Assembly (NCBI GenBank): GCA_038503065.1
Contig: JBCAMK010000018.1
Location: 682,001 to 746,000, forward strand
DNA from: Paragyromitra xinjiangensis
Taxonomy: Eukaryota > Ascomycota > Pezizomycetes > Pezizales > Discinaceae
Length of the DNA: 64,000 nucleotides
Reading direction: 5' to 3'
The notes below the pieces were generated by a model. It made no database searches. It was not told the DNA's origin and saw only the letters and a list, made by a program, of their open reading frames with translations. This document shows positions 35,702 to 46,292 of this stretch, one piece after another; the stretch's first letter is position 1; every line of letters begins with the position of its first letter. The translations under genes were made by a program, and so were the position numbers.

Positions 35702-36199
35702 CTACTCATCCTCGTCATCAGACCGTGGGGGCATCTTCCCAACTGTAGATTCGTCTTCACTTTCCTCGCTATCCACCTCCACCTCCTTCCCAAATTCCTT
35801 CGGCCTTCCACCCCATCAGCCCCCAACTAAACCTTCCCACCAAACACAGGGGGCAACATACCAATACACCTCCTTCCTCCACTCCCTCTCATCACGAACC
35901 ACATTCACAATCTCACCACCCAGCTTATTCTCCCTATCCTTAAAAGCCTTCGTATCCACCAAAACATACCCGCCACGTTTCAACCACACCTTCCCCCGGA
36001 ACAGTGTTGGCAGCTCAACGAGGATCTCCTTTTCTTGTTCGTCCCCCTGGGGGGAGGGGAGACGAACCCGGTATAGGTTGTTGCCGGCGGAGGTGATGAT
36101 TTGGGCTATGGTCTGGGAGGGTGGGAGAGGAGCTGTGGGGGGTGTAGTTGTCAGTGTGTCGATTGCGGAAAGGGCGCGGCGGGAAGAAGCGCGGGGCAT
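35702..36199 (-). CDS. EIF1AD-like S1/eIF1A-domain RNA-binding protein
   Basis: A 146-residue homologue of EIF1AD, a relative of translation factor eIF1A. Two exons: 36199-35862 and 35804-35702. The S1-like OB fold is clear: QTIAQIITSAGNNLYRVRLP, ILVELPTLFRGKVWLKRGGY and VLVDTKAF, followed by GGEIVNVVRDE. Removing the intron (donor GTATGT) joins KEVYW to PKEFGKEVEVDSEE and gives the acidic C-terminus typical of this family (ending in DDEDE); unspliced, the frame stops early. Human EIF1AD is implicated in nuclear functions and pre-40S maturation; the role here is inferred from homology. Confidence 0.86.
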
Positions 36200-39100
36200 T
36201 GTGGTGGTTTGGAGGAGGCTGGTTGGGAAGAGGGGTTGGTTTGGTGGGGTGATTGGATGAGGCTGAGGATTAAAGTTTTCTGCATGGAGCTATGACGCCA
36301 AGGATTAAGCGAACACTACTTAAGCTTATCGTGGGAACTATATTCCGGGTCAACCCGTGTAATTCAGGGCAGGTGAAATTTAGCCCCGAAATTGAGTTGC
36401 TGAAAGGTAGGACAAGATGTAGATACCATCCCGATTTGCCGTTTCGATCACTAGAGTCACCCCACCAACCACCCCGCGGCATTGAATTCCGTGAGGTAAC
36501 GAATGGGGATCTTTAGGGCATGTGTTTTACATCACGATCATTTTGGAGACTCATGCTCGAAAGGGTGTGTAAATACACTCTTCCAATTTACGATAGTGGT
36601 TTAAAAGATTTCCATTCCCAAGCTAGCTAAAAAAAGAAACAAAATTTCCTGACCAAATTTTTCTTCCTAAACTATTGTTGGACCTCCGAGACCGTGGTAA
36701 CATGGTAGAAAGCCTATAGGTAACACGAACCCTTGAGCATTGCCCAGCTCATCGAGCAATGCTTTTGCTCCTCTAAGCGCGAAACACACGGCCGTCAGGG
36801 TAGGACTACAAGAAGCCCCCGTCGGAATGACACTGCAACTACCGATCCAGAGATTTTTGACACCGTGAACCTTCGAGTCCTTATATGTTTTAGCATTACC
36901 ATCCGCCTCGTTGTGGAGTGGGTTATTATTTACTACCTGGATAGTTATCTAGCTATAGCATAATATACATACATACCCTCATCCTACTTCACCTCGCCAA
37001 CCGAGAACTACTCCTCGTGTTCAAGACTGAATTGCATTGCGTGGCATCATGTAGATATGCAGTTCATGGTTACAGACTGAGGAAACTATATTCGTAACGT
37101 TAACAACCACAGCTACATCACAAATATACTACCAGAATGTTTGATGGTTACAGATTTCTATACTTAAGGTCTATAACTGGTCATTAAATAAATCGGCTGA
37201 GATCCTTATCGCAGGAACAAGAATTGCTTCGCATACCATTTATAGGTTCAACCTTTGTCACTTAGATTTAACTTAGCATAACCGCCTCGCTGATCGTTAG
37301 GTATATTTCGAATCATCAGTATCAGGACATACCCAATGAAGAACATGCCTATCTCCTCATCATACGAAATTCCCACAAGTTATCTGGGCGATTAATGATA
37401 TTTGTCTCGGCAAATAGGTTTATACCTCAATTAATCCCAAGGTGCTCTTCATTGACGGGGAACCCCGAAAGAACGAGCTGGAGACCACATTTGGTCACTT
37501 CCTTCGCGAATCGCGGATGGGACTAAACCCACGTCGGCCGATGCCGCAACAGAAATACCCGATGCCTATGGCAGATTTACGTATCAATAAAGAAAAACAA
37601 GTTATAACGTACTAGCGGACAGTCACAGAGGACGTCCAAAAATTCCTTCTTCAGCAAAGCAGCCCTTGCTTAAGAAGGCAACTCTAGCACATGTGTAACC
37701 GCCTGCTGTGCTTAACTGATATAGTAGGTATCTATAGCTACTCTAGGTGCGGGGTAGAAAAAACGTGATATGTTAGATCCCTAACCCTGGTCACTAGAAT
37801 ACAGGCCGTAGATTGCATGCAACCTCATCAAAATACGTAAATAAATCGAGAAGTTTGTAAAATAACGTGCACAACATTGGTAAACAACGCAATACCTCTT
37901 TCCGAGTGCGTCTAATTGCGAATGAGCTCTACTCTCCTACTACCAAAAGTCTCCCTCAACTTTGCTTTCCCCCCTCCTATCCCATCTCGCTCATTCGTTT
38001 ACTGTTCCACATACAGATTAGTATTCATTAACTTACCCATAGCCTCCTCTAGAAAGAATAACACAATGATATAAAATTTTGCTTTTATCTATCCGTAAAG
38101 CTGGTATCAGTCGTACAGGCTTGGAAAAAAAACCATATCTCTAACAACAAAGCCTCTTCGATACTGGATGATTTTTATGATCTACAGTCACCTCTTGACC
38201 GCTAGCATATTTAAAATGGGATATATTAAAATAATAGGTACGTAAAAAGATAGGGGTCAATCAAGTGCTTGTTCTCTAAAGACTGGCGGTATGCCCTTAT
38301 CTATACTCGCCTAGCAATACCCTAGTCCGAATTCCTATGTCCTAAAAACTCTGTGTCCCTCTCCAATTTCCGTCTTCGAAGACACTCGAATAGCCAAGAA
38401 TCAGGAAGAGCCTTTAACGGGAGAGGAAAGTAGAGAAACCTCGAGAATAAGGGTTTGAGGGCTATGTGGGCCCAGTGCAGCACACCCCCACTTCCTACCT
38501 TTCAGCACTTCCACTAGAGAGCTAGATACATCAATACCAATAGCTATATCACACATAGCAACCACCACAGACGAGGGTTCTCCCCCTCTGGAAAAAAATC
38601 GTTAGGGAGTAAATGAAAAACAATCATCATCAAAATTGTTAGGAATATCTGCACGAGTGCTACTCCATGACTCAACAGCACGAGCAACAGGTACGAGTGA
38701 CTTGTCAGATGGGGAAGGCGCTATAAGCAATACTTCGAATACAACTCTCGTTTTTAGTCTAGGTAACCAATCGCTTTTCCTTTTCACCTTCCAAGTTCTA
38801 GACACCCCGTACCCAGACCCGAAAACGATGATAAACCTCCTAGTAAAAAAAGTCGAAATATAGAAATAAACATTCCATTAAACAAGAAAGCAATGTAACC
38901 ACAAAACCAATAGGTACAAAAGACACGTGATATCTAACAGTAATAGTAGTAACGGCAAAAACCGGGAATAAAACAAACCGAATGCAGTGTTACACCAATA
39001 ATAATAGTAATAAAGATACGGTATAAAAACTAGGAAACGAGAACCTTTTTCAACCTCAACAAAAAAAAAGCTCCATACCCCCCTTTAATAATGATGCCAA

Positions 39101-39451
39101 ACAATTTCCTGAAATGAAAAGACCCCGTGTAAAAGAAAAAATAACAACTAGAAGCAAACCCAATGCCCAGCCAAACCATCCGACCAAACCTAACTGACCA
39201 TCCGCCCAACCACCCAACCCCAGACACTAATAACCACCAGAGACATTGGTATCCAGACAAAGAAATATACTAAAAGGAAAAAGGTAACCAAACAGCCTCG
39301 AGAGGAATCCACCCTGACATATGAAATACTTTACCACAAAGGGAAATGGATTGCGTAGGCAGACTTTGACAAACCGAGCTTATAACAAAGGAAAAATAAA
39401 TAAATGAGTGGATGGACAGATGCCTCATAAAACTTTCAAAATCGAAACACA
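36200..39451. other. AT-rich gene-poor region with a GMC oxidoreductase relic
   Basis: About 3.3 kb, mostly AT-rich with stops in every frame. It includes a recognisable C-terminal fragment of a GMC oxidoreductase (36667-36948, listed separately) and a 64-codon open stretch on the plus strand at 37422-37615 without a start codon. The part from 38600 is probably the 3' flank of the next gene. Confidence 0.45.
36667..36948 (-). pseudogene. Relic of a GMC oxidoreductase C-terminus
   Basis: On the minus strand an open stretch of about 94 codons reads VHGVKNLWIGSCSVIPTGAS followed by CSPTLTAVCFALRGAKALLD. This matches the C-terminal GMC domain pattern (VxGVxNLxVxxxSVFPTGxxxNPTLTxxALALR). Family members carry the active-site His/Asn in this region; here the usual NPT is SPT, so the catalytic Asn appears lost. 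An in-frame TAG precedes the stretch at 36951-36949, and I find no FAD-binding N-terminus within reach. GMC enzymes are FAD-dependent sugar/alcohol oxidases or dehydrogenases, normally 550-650 residues, so this is a truncated remnant. Confidence 0.65.
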
Positions 39452-42121
39452 CTACCTCCCAATCCCTACAATTTCCGCCACAGTACTCTGCCTCATCGCC
39501 GGATGTTCCATCGGTGTCAAAAACTCCAAACCGCCAACATCTTTCGCAAATGGATGTTCCAACGGCGTGACAAATTCCTCCTTACTGCTCGTACTTTTCG
39601 CTCCACTACCCACAATTTCACCGGTAGGCCTCACATTCTCACGCTCGAAATCCTTCAACATTCCAATCCTTGGCGATGCAGCGACTTCTTGGATGACAAC
39701 CTTCTTCCCGAACCCGTCTCTCCACATTTTTTGTTCCATCTCGCTGTCAACTGAAGCATTGTCATCTTCTTCGCCACTGTCTTCCACGTCACTTAGGTCC
39801 ATGCGTGTATCACCGTTATTTTCTTCACCTATGCTACGATTCTTCGGTCGACGACTTTCAACACCGCTGAAGTAGTCGTCACCATCGGCACTAGCACCAT
39901 CGTCTAATTCATTATAACGACGACGTAAAGACGTTGCACTAGTCCGGAGCGGGCTAATCTGTGTCACCGAGTGTCGCGGATTTGCCATCTTCCCGGATAA
40001 CCAAGAACCCTCGGAATCGATGGATGCTAGGGAGGTTGACATGATGGACCGTGGAGCGTTCTCAGGAGATGCTTGTCCTGAGGAATAACGATGTATTGAC
40101 GGAGAATATCGCTGCAACGAAGATGGCCGCAGGTGAGATTGTTGAGATGATGTACGCGGAATCTGAGACGGGATAGTTGGCGAGTCCTCCTGTAATTCTG
40201 GAGTTTGCGAGGTGGGTGTGCTCACGTGGTAGCCTCTAGGATTACTCTGAGAACGATGTAGAACAGGCCCAAGTGAGCTTTTTGAACTGGATGGTCGACC
40301 ATAATGTGGATATGACGCTGAAGGAGGGGTTGGTGAGAAGTGATCACGCTGCTCATCCTCAATTTCATCCTTCCCTCTGACATGCCCAGTCTCCAAAGCG
40401 GTCATTGCAAAAGCAAGTTCATCAGGAATGTGTCGTCCCGGCGTCTGTCCTCCACGAAGCCTAAGCTCTTCTACGTCCCCGTAGAAGTTCTGCCTGACGG
40501 GCTCCTCGACCCTGCCCAATCCCTCTTCTTCTGAGTCTGAAACCAGCGCTGATTCCCCAACCTGAATTTCACGGGAAGCTTGTTCCTTCTGAATTCTGGC
40601 TGCAGTCGCCCTCTTAATGTACGACGTCCATGCTGACTTCTTGCCACGTCCTGACTCTTGTTCATCTTCTACCTCCTCAACTTCCATAGGTCTCGCAAAT
40701 GCAAATGCGCCATGTTGGATTGTCGGAGAATCCACTTGTCCATGAGAAATCTTTTCTGACTTTGAATTGCTCCGTGAATGTATCGGTGATACCGATGCAC
40801 GACCGTGTGTAGTGACATGAACCTCCTGGGCAGTATATAACTCTGGCTCCTCCCGTATATCCTCCACTGAACCCATTGATACCGGCGTCACCATATCAGT
40901 TCTTGTACCGGAATAACGTCCACTCTTGCTAACATCTTCTGTTGATGGATCATTAAGCCAAGAAAGTGGCGTTTGAGTCCCCAATGACGTTGAACGACCA
41001 TGGCTGTCAACCTCAGGGAATGGGTACGGGTGTGATGGACTGAATCCACCATACGCCGCTGCAGCCTTAGAGCTCTCCCCCATCTGCATCCCGGGCTGTG
41101 CCATAAACTGCCCGTTCCTATCCAGGTTCCGCTGGAAATGCCCACCAATCTCCTGATCTATATCCATATCCATATCTGGTATTTGTTCCTGCTCCTTCAT
41201 TGCTCTTTTCTCCAATTTCCTTTGCAGACGCTCTTGTTCTTCCTGTTTCCTCTTCTCCCTTCTCTTTTTATCGCGATCCATAGCTTCTCTAAGCCCCTTC
41301 GCATCCATTTCATCTGCCAATTCATCAACCCTAGCACCCGCACCCCCGTGATGTGGAACCTCCCCTCCTGCATTTCGGTTACGCCATTCGGGATTTGTGC
41401 GGGAATTGGTACGACTCGGCGCCATATCGGGACGCTTAGAGTTTTGTGAAGAAGTTCCAGATCCATCATCGTAGCGAAGACGGGGCCTGGGCGCAAATAA
41501 TTCAAAACTGCGAATCCTATATGCACGCATGGAAGTAACAGAAGAGAGGGAAGAACTAAGAGATTGACGCCCAGGCAACGAAGACTGAGACATCGGCCGG
41601 TCATATTCAAAACTGTCAAATGTTCTCATCCGCTTCCCATCACGCTTGGACGCAGTTCGGGCTAATTGTTGGATGTAAGCAGAAGGGGGTGGCTCCTGTT
41701 TCGGACCACGACCTCGCTTGCTGAGTTTGCGGACGAAGCTGGTCGGCTTGTGATGGCGATGCGAAGAAGCCGACGAATTCGATGTGGGACGGTTCATCTC
41801 GATAAAGTAGGATGAGAATCCGCCCCCGCGAGGTTGCTCCCGTAGTTGAAATTCCGTTTCCATGGGAGTGGGGGATGACGAATGATTCGGAGGTAAGGGG
41901 AAGTCAGGCATGGGGACTCGAGACGAAGCGTACGGCACCTCACGGTCCTTGATAGCAGCAGCACGGCGACGACTGGCAGAACGACGGGGATTTTGTCGAA
42001 GCGAGGCCTTTCGTATGAGTGAAAGTTTACGTTCGACGGTGGGCGGATCCGGAACGACCGGCTTCTTGCCTTCCGCGTTGCTTTTCGTCTTTCGACGTTT
42101 CCTAAACGGCCAAAGAGCCAT
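39452..42121 (-). CDS. Large uncharacterised protein, MALWPF N-terminus
   Basis: A single open frame of 889 residues. I chose the ATG at 42121 (MALWPFRKRRKTK) over an in-frame one 15 nt upstream because the Leu/Trp-Pro-Phe-basic start looks like a conserved terminus. The N-terminus is strongly basic (VERKLSLIRKASLRQNPRRS, ASRRRAA). A Ser/Arg-rich region follows with SSYFIEMNRP, FVRKLSKRGRG and a repeated SSLSSVTS theme. A charged coiled coil lies around residues 280-320 (REAMDRDKKRREKRKQEEQE). The rest is disordered, with many Ser-Pro sites and an acidic C-terminal quarter (SDVEDSGEEDDNASVDSEME). No catalytic domain, signal peptide or membrane span is seen. It is intronless in an intron-rich neighbourhood. 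I do not recognise it; a cytoskeletal or cortical scaffold is one guess. Confidence 0.78.
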   Translation of the reverse strand: MALWPFRKRRKTKSNAEGKKPVVPDPPTVERKLSLIRKASLRQNPRRSASRRRAAAIKDREVPYASSRVPMPDFPLPPNHSSSPTPMETEFQLREQPRGGGFSSYFIEMNRPTSNSSASSHRHHKPTSFVRKLSKRGRGPKQEPPPSAYIQQLARTASKRDGKRMRTFDSFEYDRPMSQSSLPGRQSLSSSLSSVTSMRAYRIRSFELFAPRPRLRYDDGSGTSSQNSKRPDMAPSRTNSRTNPEWRNRNAGGEVPHHGGAGARVDELADEMDAKGLREAMDRDKKRREKRKQEEQERLQRKLEKRAMKEQEQIPDMDMDIDQEIGGHFQRNLDRNGQFMAQPGMQMGESSKAAAAYGGFSPSHPYPFPEVDSHGRSTSLGTQTPLSWLNDPSTEDVSKSGRYSGTRTDMVTPVSMGSVEDIREEPELYTAQEVHVTTHGRASVSPIHSRSNSKSEKISHGQVDSPTIQHGAFAFARPMEVEEVEDEQESGRGKKSAWTSYIKRATAARIQKEQASREIQVGESALVSDSEEEGLGRVEEPVRQNFYGDVEELRLRGGQTPGRHIPDELAFAMTALETGHVRGKDEIEDEQRDHFSPTPPSASYPHYGRPSSSKSSLGPVLHRSQSNPRGYHVSTPTSQTPELQEDSPTIPSQIPRTSSQQSHLRPSSLQRYSPSIHRYSSGQASPENAPRSIMSTSLASIDSEGSWLSGKMANPRHSVTQISPLRTSATSLRRRYNELDDGASADGDDYFSGVESRRPKNRSIGEENNGDTRMDLSDVEDSGEEDDNASVDSEMEQKMWRDGFGKKVVIQEVAASPRIGMLKDFERENVRPTGEIVGSGAKSTSSKEEFVTPLEHPFAKDVGGLEFLTPMEHPAMRQSTVAEIVGIGR

Positions 42122-45100
42122 GTCTGTACCGCACAAAAACCTCCACCACGGCTTGGGGCTAGTTACGGGCGAAATTTTTAAGGATTGAGGTGTCTGTTGA
42201 TGGCTTTGATGAAGATAATGATGGCAAAGACAGGGAGGGGACGTTTAAGTTAGGAGAGGTGACCAGGTATGAGAGTGTTGGTGTTGTAGGAGAACGATAG
42301 GTAGGACTCGCTGGAGGATGGCTACCGGGGAGCATGGAAAAAGAAGCGAGGAGCGATGGTACAGTTGTTGTCGCGGGGACAACGAGTCATAAGATGATAC
42401 GATACAGACAGGGAGCGATTGGATACGTAGATTGCAAGGAGTATGGTGGGGGGGGATGGGAGCGTGAAGGAAGAAGGGGAGAGGAGGAGGAGAATCTTGA
42501 TCACAGTTGGGCGGGAAGAGATTGACGAAAGGAGTGGGCGGACTGTAGATTACTGCGAGGCTGGGATCAAGACTGCAGGCAGGGAGGGGTGTGAGGGGGG
42601 GAGAGATATTGTGATCACGGTAGGCGGACACGGGAAGCAGGCAAAAAAAAAAAGAAAAGAGAATAGAAAGAGTGGATGGAGGGAAGGGAAGAAAATAAAA
42701 AAATAAAAAAAACCTCGAAACGAACGCAAGAACGAACGAAAGGATGCGCGAGGAGACGAGGAGACGAGGAACCAAAATCGAGAAACAATTACCGCTGACG
42801 CCGGTGACGGGATCGATAAATAAAGCGCAGGATCCGGAATCGAATCAATCAACCGAATGCACGCAATTCCACTCTATCTCCTCTACATATGCTCTACCCA
42901 CAGCGATGATGGTGATGGCCCATCCATTCATTGATGGCGTTAAACGTCCCAGGGAGAAGCTTGAAATTTTACCTTGTCTACTCGCCCACTGTTGCGTAAC
43001 GTCAAAACGACCAGGGGGCGGTCCTGGACGCAGCAAGGGAGACTCAAGGCGGTGGTGGCAGGCATGTAGAGTACCAGCCGGTATGGTAGAGACAGACACC
43101 CACCTGCTCGTCATCGCAACCACTACCTACCCATCACTACCAACATCAATCACTCAATCGCTCTTGGACCGAGGAAGGGGTGTTGAACAGCGAACATTGC
43201 CTTACCTTGCCTTCATGCTTGCTGGTTGGGCTGGCCGATGATGTGTTTGCCTGTCTGTCGCTGGTGACAACTTTTGTCCCTTCCAACTCTCCCAATATCT
43301 AAAGCCGGTAAATTTCCCTGCTTCGGGACTCGCATCCCCTGCTGTTGGTGGTCGGCCTACCCTACCAGCGCTTGCCCTATTAGTCCTCTGTCAAATGCTT
43401 CGATCCTTATTCTGCACGGCACTGTCGCTTGCTCGCTTGTGGCTGGCCGTTGTGGCGGCCCACTTGGCTGGGTTTTCACACCCCCCCCTCACCCCCTCCA
43501 TTCTTCGCACGCAGGGAAATCGCAACCTGCATCCTATGCACCTTCTCCGATTCCAATTCCGCATGATATTGTAATGTAGCCCGTCGCTCCCCCGAAGGAA
43601 CCCCTCTGATTCCAGTCACGTCAATTCAGACGCGCTCCAGCGGTCCGTCTACGGCCCGTCATGTTGCTAACCCCCCCGTCCATCCGTGCGACGTGGATTG
43701 ATGTTTGCGTCTCGGAGAAACCAACTCGTGGATCGCAAGGTTCAGGTCGCACAAAGTGAAAGAACTTTCGTTTGCACCTGTCGAATTCGCCAAGCCCGCG
43801 TTCGGCCCCCACTAGCGCTACTCGCAACGGGATTCGGCCAACGCTATTTTGGGTCCGAGCTCAAGTTAACCGCAGCTGCTCCCAATCTGGCGGGTGACCG
43901 CCGACAGCCGCGAGATATTATGCAAGAGCGTTCCGAGTCAAATTTTGATAAAGAACATCCTGCCTCAGATCCTGAGGATTCGTGCCGAAGAACTGCCGCG
44001 ATCGGTAAGATGAAAAAAAAGTACCTACTCGGTAGCCGTAAGCAGAGATAGCTCTTGATTACTGTACTTACCGTAAATAGCCTTTAAAAGTGAAACAGTT
44101 ACTATTTTCGGAAGGGCGCTGTCGCCAAGGATAGTTGAGACAAGCGATTTCTACTGGTCAATTGATACCTTCGCATAAACACGAGCCCAGGCTTTGGGAA
44201 AGAACTATCACATGATCCACAAAACTCAAGTCTCTACCCCACACCCGTCACCGACACGAACACGTCAACCCACAGGCTCGCCATGATGGTTGGGCAAACA
44301 TATCTGGAACAACCGCGAGACAGCAGCCTACGATTTGCTGTTACCCGGCTATTCCCCCCACCTCGTGCTCAACTTCTTGCTGGTGATTTGGTTTCAGAAG
44401 GCTCTGCTATTGCTGTCACTGTGCTTCCGAATCTGTACGTCCATTCTTATCATAGCTCTAGGCCCTTTAAGGAGCGCACCCCGCTCCGACAGTCAGATTG
44501 TTCTACTTCGAGAGGAGTAGGGAATGATACATAGCCCCAACGCCAGCATATTCACCCATTGGTGGTGATAGAGCACATGCTATACGAGCGAAAGTCCATG
44601 ACGCTGCGCACACCCGGAAACACTACATAAACGATAGGCCAGCTCAGTTGCCTATGGAAACAATCTCTCATAACAAACACTCGTCACAACAGGCGCACAT
44701 AAACCTGGCCTTGCTGAATCGATAGCCATAAAAATAGTCTGCCTTTATGGTGAAATACTCAGGGTTTATCTATCTAAGAGTTACCCGGCCTAAACTCTCC
44801 ATTCCACTACCATCCCCAGGCATTGTGCTTTGCCTAGGGTACTGATAGATGTGTAACAAAACCGGGAGGATAGCGAATTTTTCGAAAAGCCGGAAACGAA
44901 TGTTAACAGAGCTGAAACCACACCCCCCTTGAGCTATTAAAAAGATCCCTTCTCCTATCTATAAATATCGATTTTTGCGAGCTTTCTCCTCTCGCTTCCT
45001 ATAGGGTTTAGCACATCTCCAGTTCCGATAGCACCTAGGAGGAGCCTTAAACTTAATACCTATTCCCAGTGCCATTTACAAGGCATCACATGCTGGCCTT

Positions 45101-46292
45101 TATCAAGCAATCTTATCTTCTTCATCACGCCCGGCCACCAAACGTCTCTACCTGTAGCTTTATCGTCAATCTGCTGATGGGTCATCTCTTATCCCCGTCG
45201 CTTTCCTCCCCACTTTCCTCTTACCCGAACTCAATTGTTGATCCGGGTCTGGCTCACGAAGCAAGAAGTATTGTTGCTCAATACACCCCCTCATCTACTA
45301 GAGGCGGGGCAAAGACTCTTTTGAAGATTTTACCTGGCCAGATCTCTTCCAAGCGTAGTCGTCAGAGGATTAATGAAAGGGTCATCACCACACAGCCACC
45401 CCGAATCCGAGCTCTACCAAATCACTCTCGTTTCCTCAGACATTATTCCCTTCCCTATCCTCGAGATGGCTATCGCTAGTACTAACCTTCAAGGTACTCG
45501 CATGAGCTGGAAAGACCTTTAATTGATCCTATCATCTCCCAGGAAACAACTCAGTCGATCAGAACCCCTCTAAGATCATGCCGCAATCGAGTCCTCATGC
45601 AAAACTCAAGAAACAAATTACTCAGTCTATACTATGCTTCACTAGCTCTCCCTAGACTCTCCGATAAACCTATGCAAGCAATCGCTCCAGTGTGATAGTA
45701 ACCTATACATGACCTTGGGTCATCATGCTGAGTTGATTGGTAGAAGTGAATCAGCAAGTGAACCAAGAAGTTTATTACAGAGGCTGTTCATATCATCCCG
45801 CTCTTCGCTCGGTGAATCCCCACACGACTACTTTGGGAGAAATTAAAATAAATATCTACAGACTTTACGCTTTCATAGGGGGGTTGGGTTTGCAGGGCCT
45901 TTAACGAGCAGTCCAGTACTAGGCAACCCAGACAACCCACAGCAAGGCTCAAAGCAGCTCACATACTACACAAGTATCGACATTATTGTTGTTGTGTTGC
46001 TGAGTTAGCGATGCGGAATGTTGCTTGCGCGGCGGGCTTCGTTTGGTGGGCAAGTTTCGTCATGCAATCTCACTCGGCTGAACATGGAAGACTAAGAATC
46101 GGAAACCAGTTCTTTTTTTAATTTACTATCGTATAACCTATTCCCCCCCCCTTTTTGTGCTTAACCCTAAAACGTGAATATTCCGAGCGTAAAAATTCCC
46201 GATAATTATGTACCGAAGACTGTTGCGGAAAGCAAAAAACTAACAAAAGAGAAATAAACACCAACCCCTGCATGAAATATTACTTCTTCCCC
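42122..46292. other. Gene-poor intergenic region
   Basis: About 4.2 kb. Positions 42245-42800 are G/A-rich on the plus strand, probably the 5' leader and promoter of the large gene. Small open frames at 43686-44051, 44290-44520 and 45069-45479 have no recognisable domain, no family resemblance and no clear splice structure, so none is called. A C-run is at about 46143-46152. Confidence 0.45.

Noticed and set aside
36733..36963. 76-codon plus-strand frame
   Set aside because: It is the antisense shadow of the GMC oxidoreductase relic, whose minus-strand reading matches a known signature.
44283..44534. Open frames with a hydrophobic stretch (NFLLVIWFQKALLL)
   Set aside because: No family resemblance, no splice partners and no conserved context; too short to call.
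45069..45479. 136-codon plus-strand frame
   Set aside because: Unbiased composition, no recognisable domain and no supporting gene structure in a gene-poor gap.
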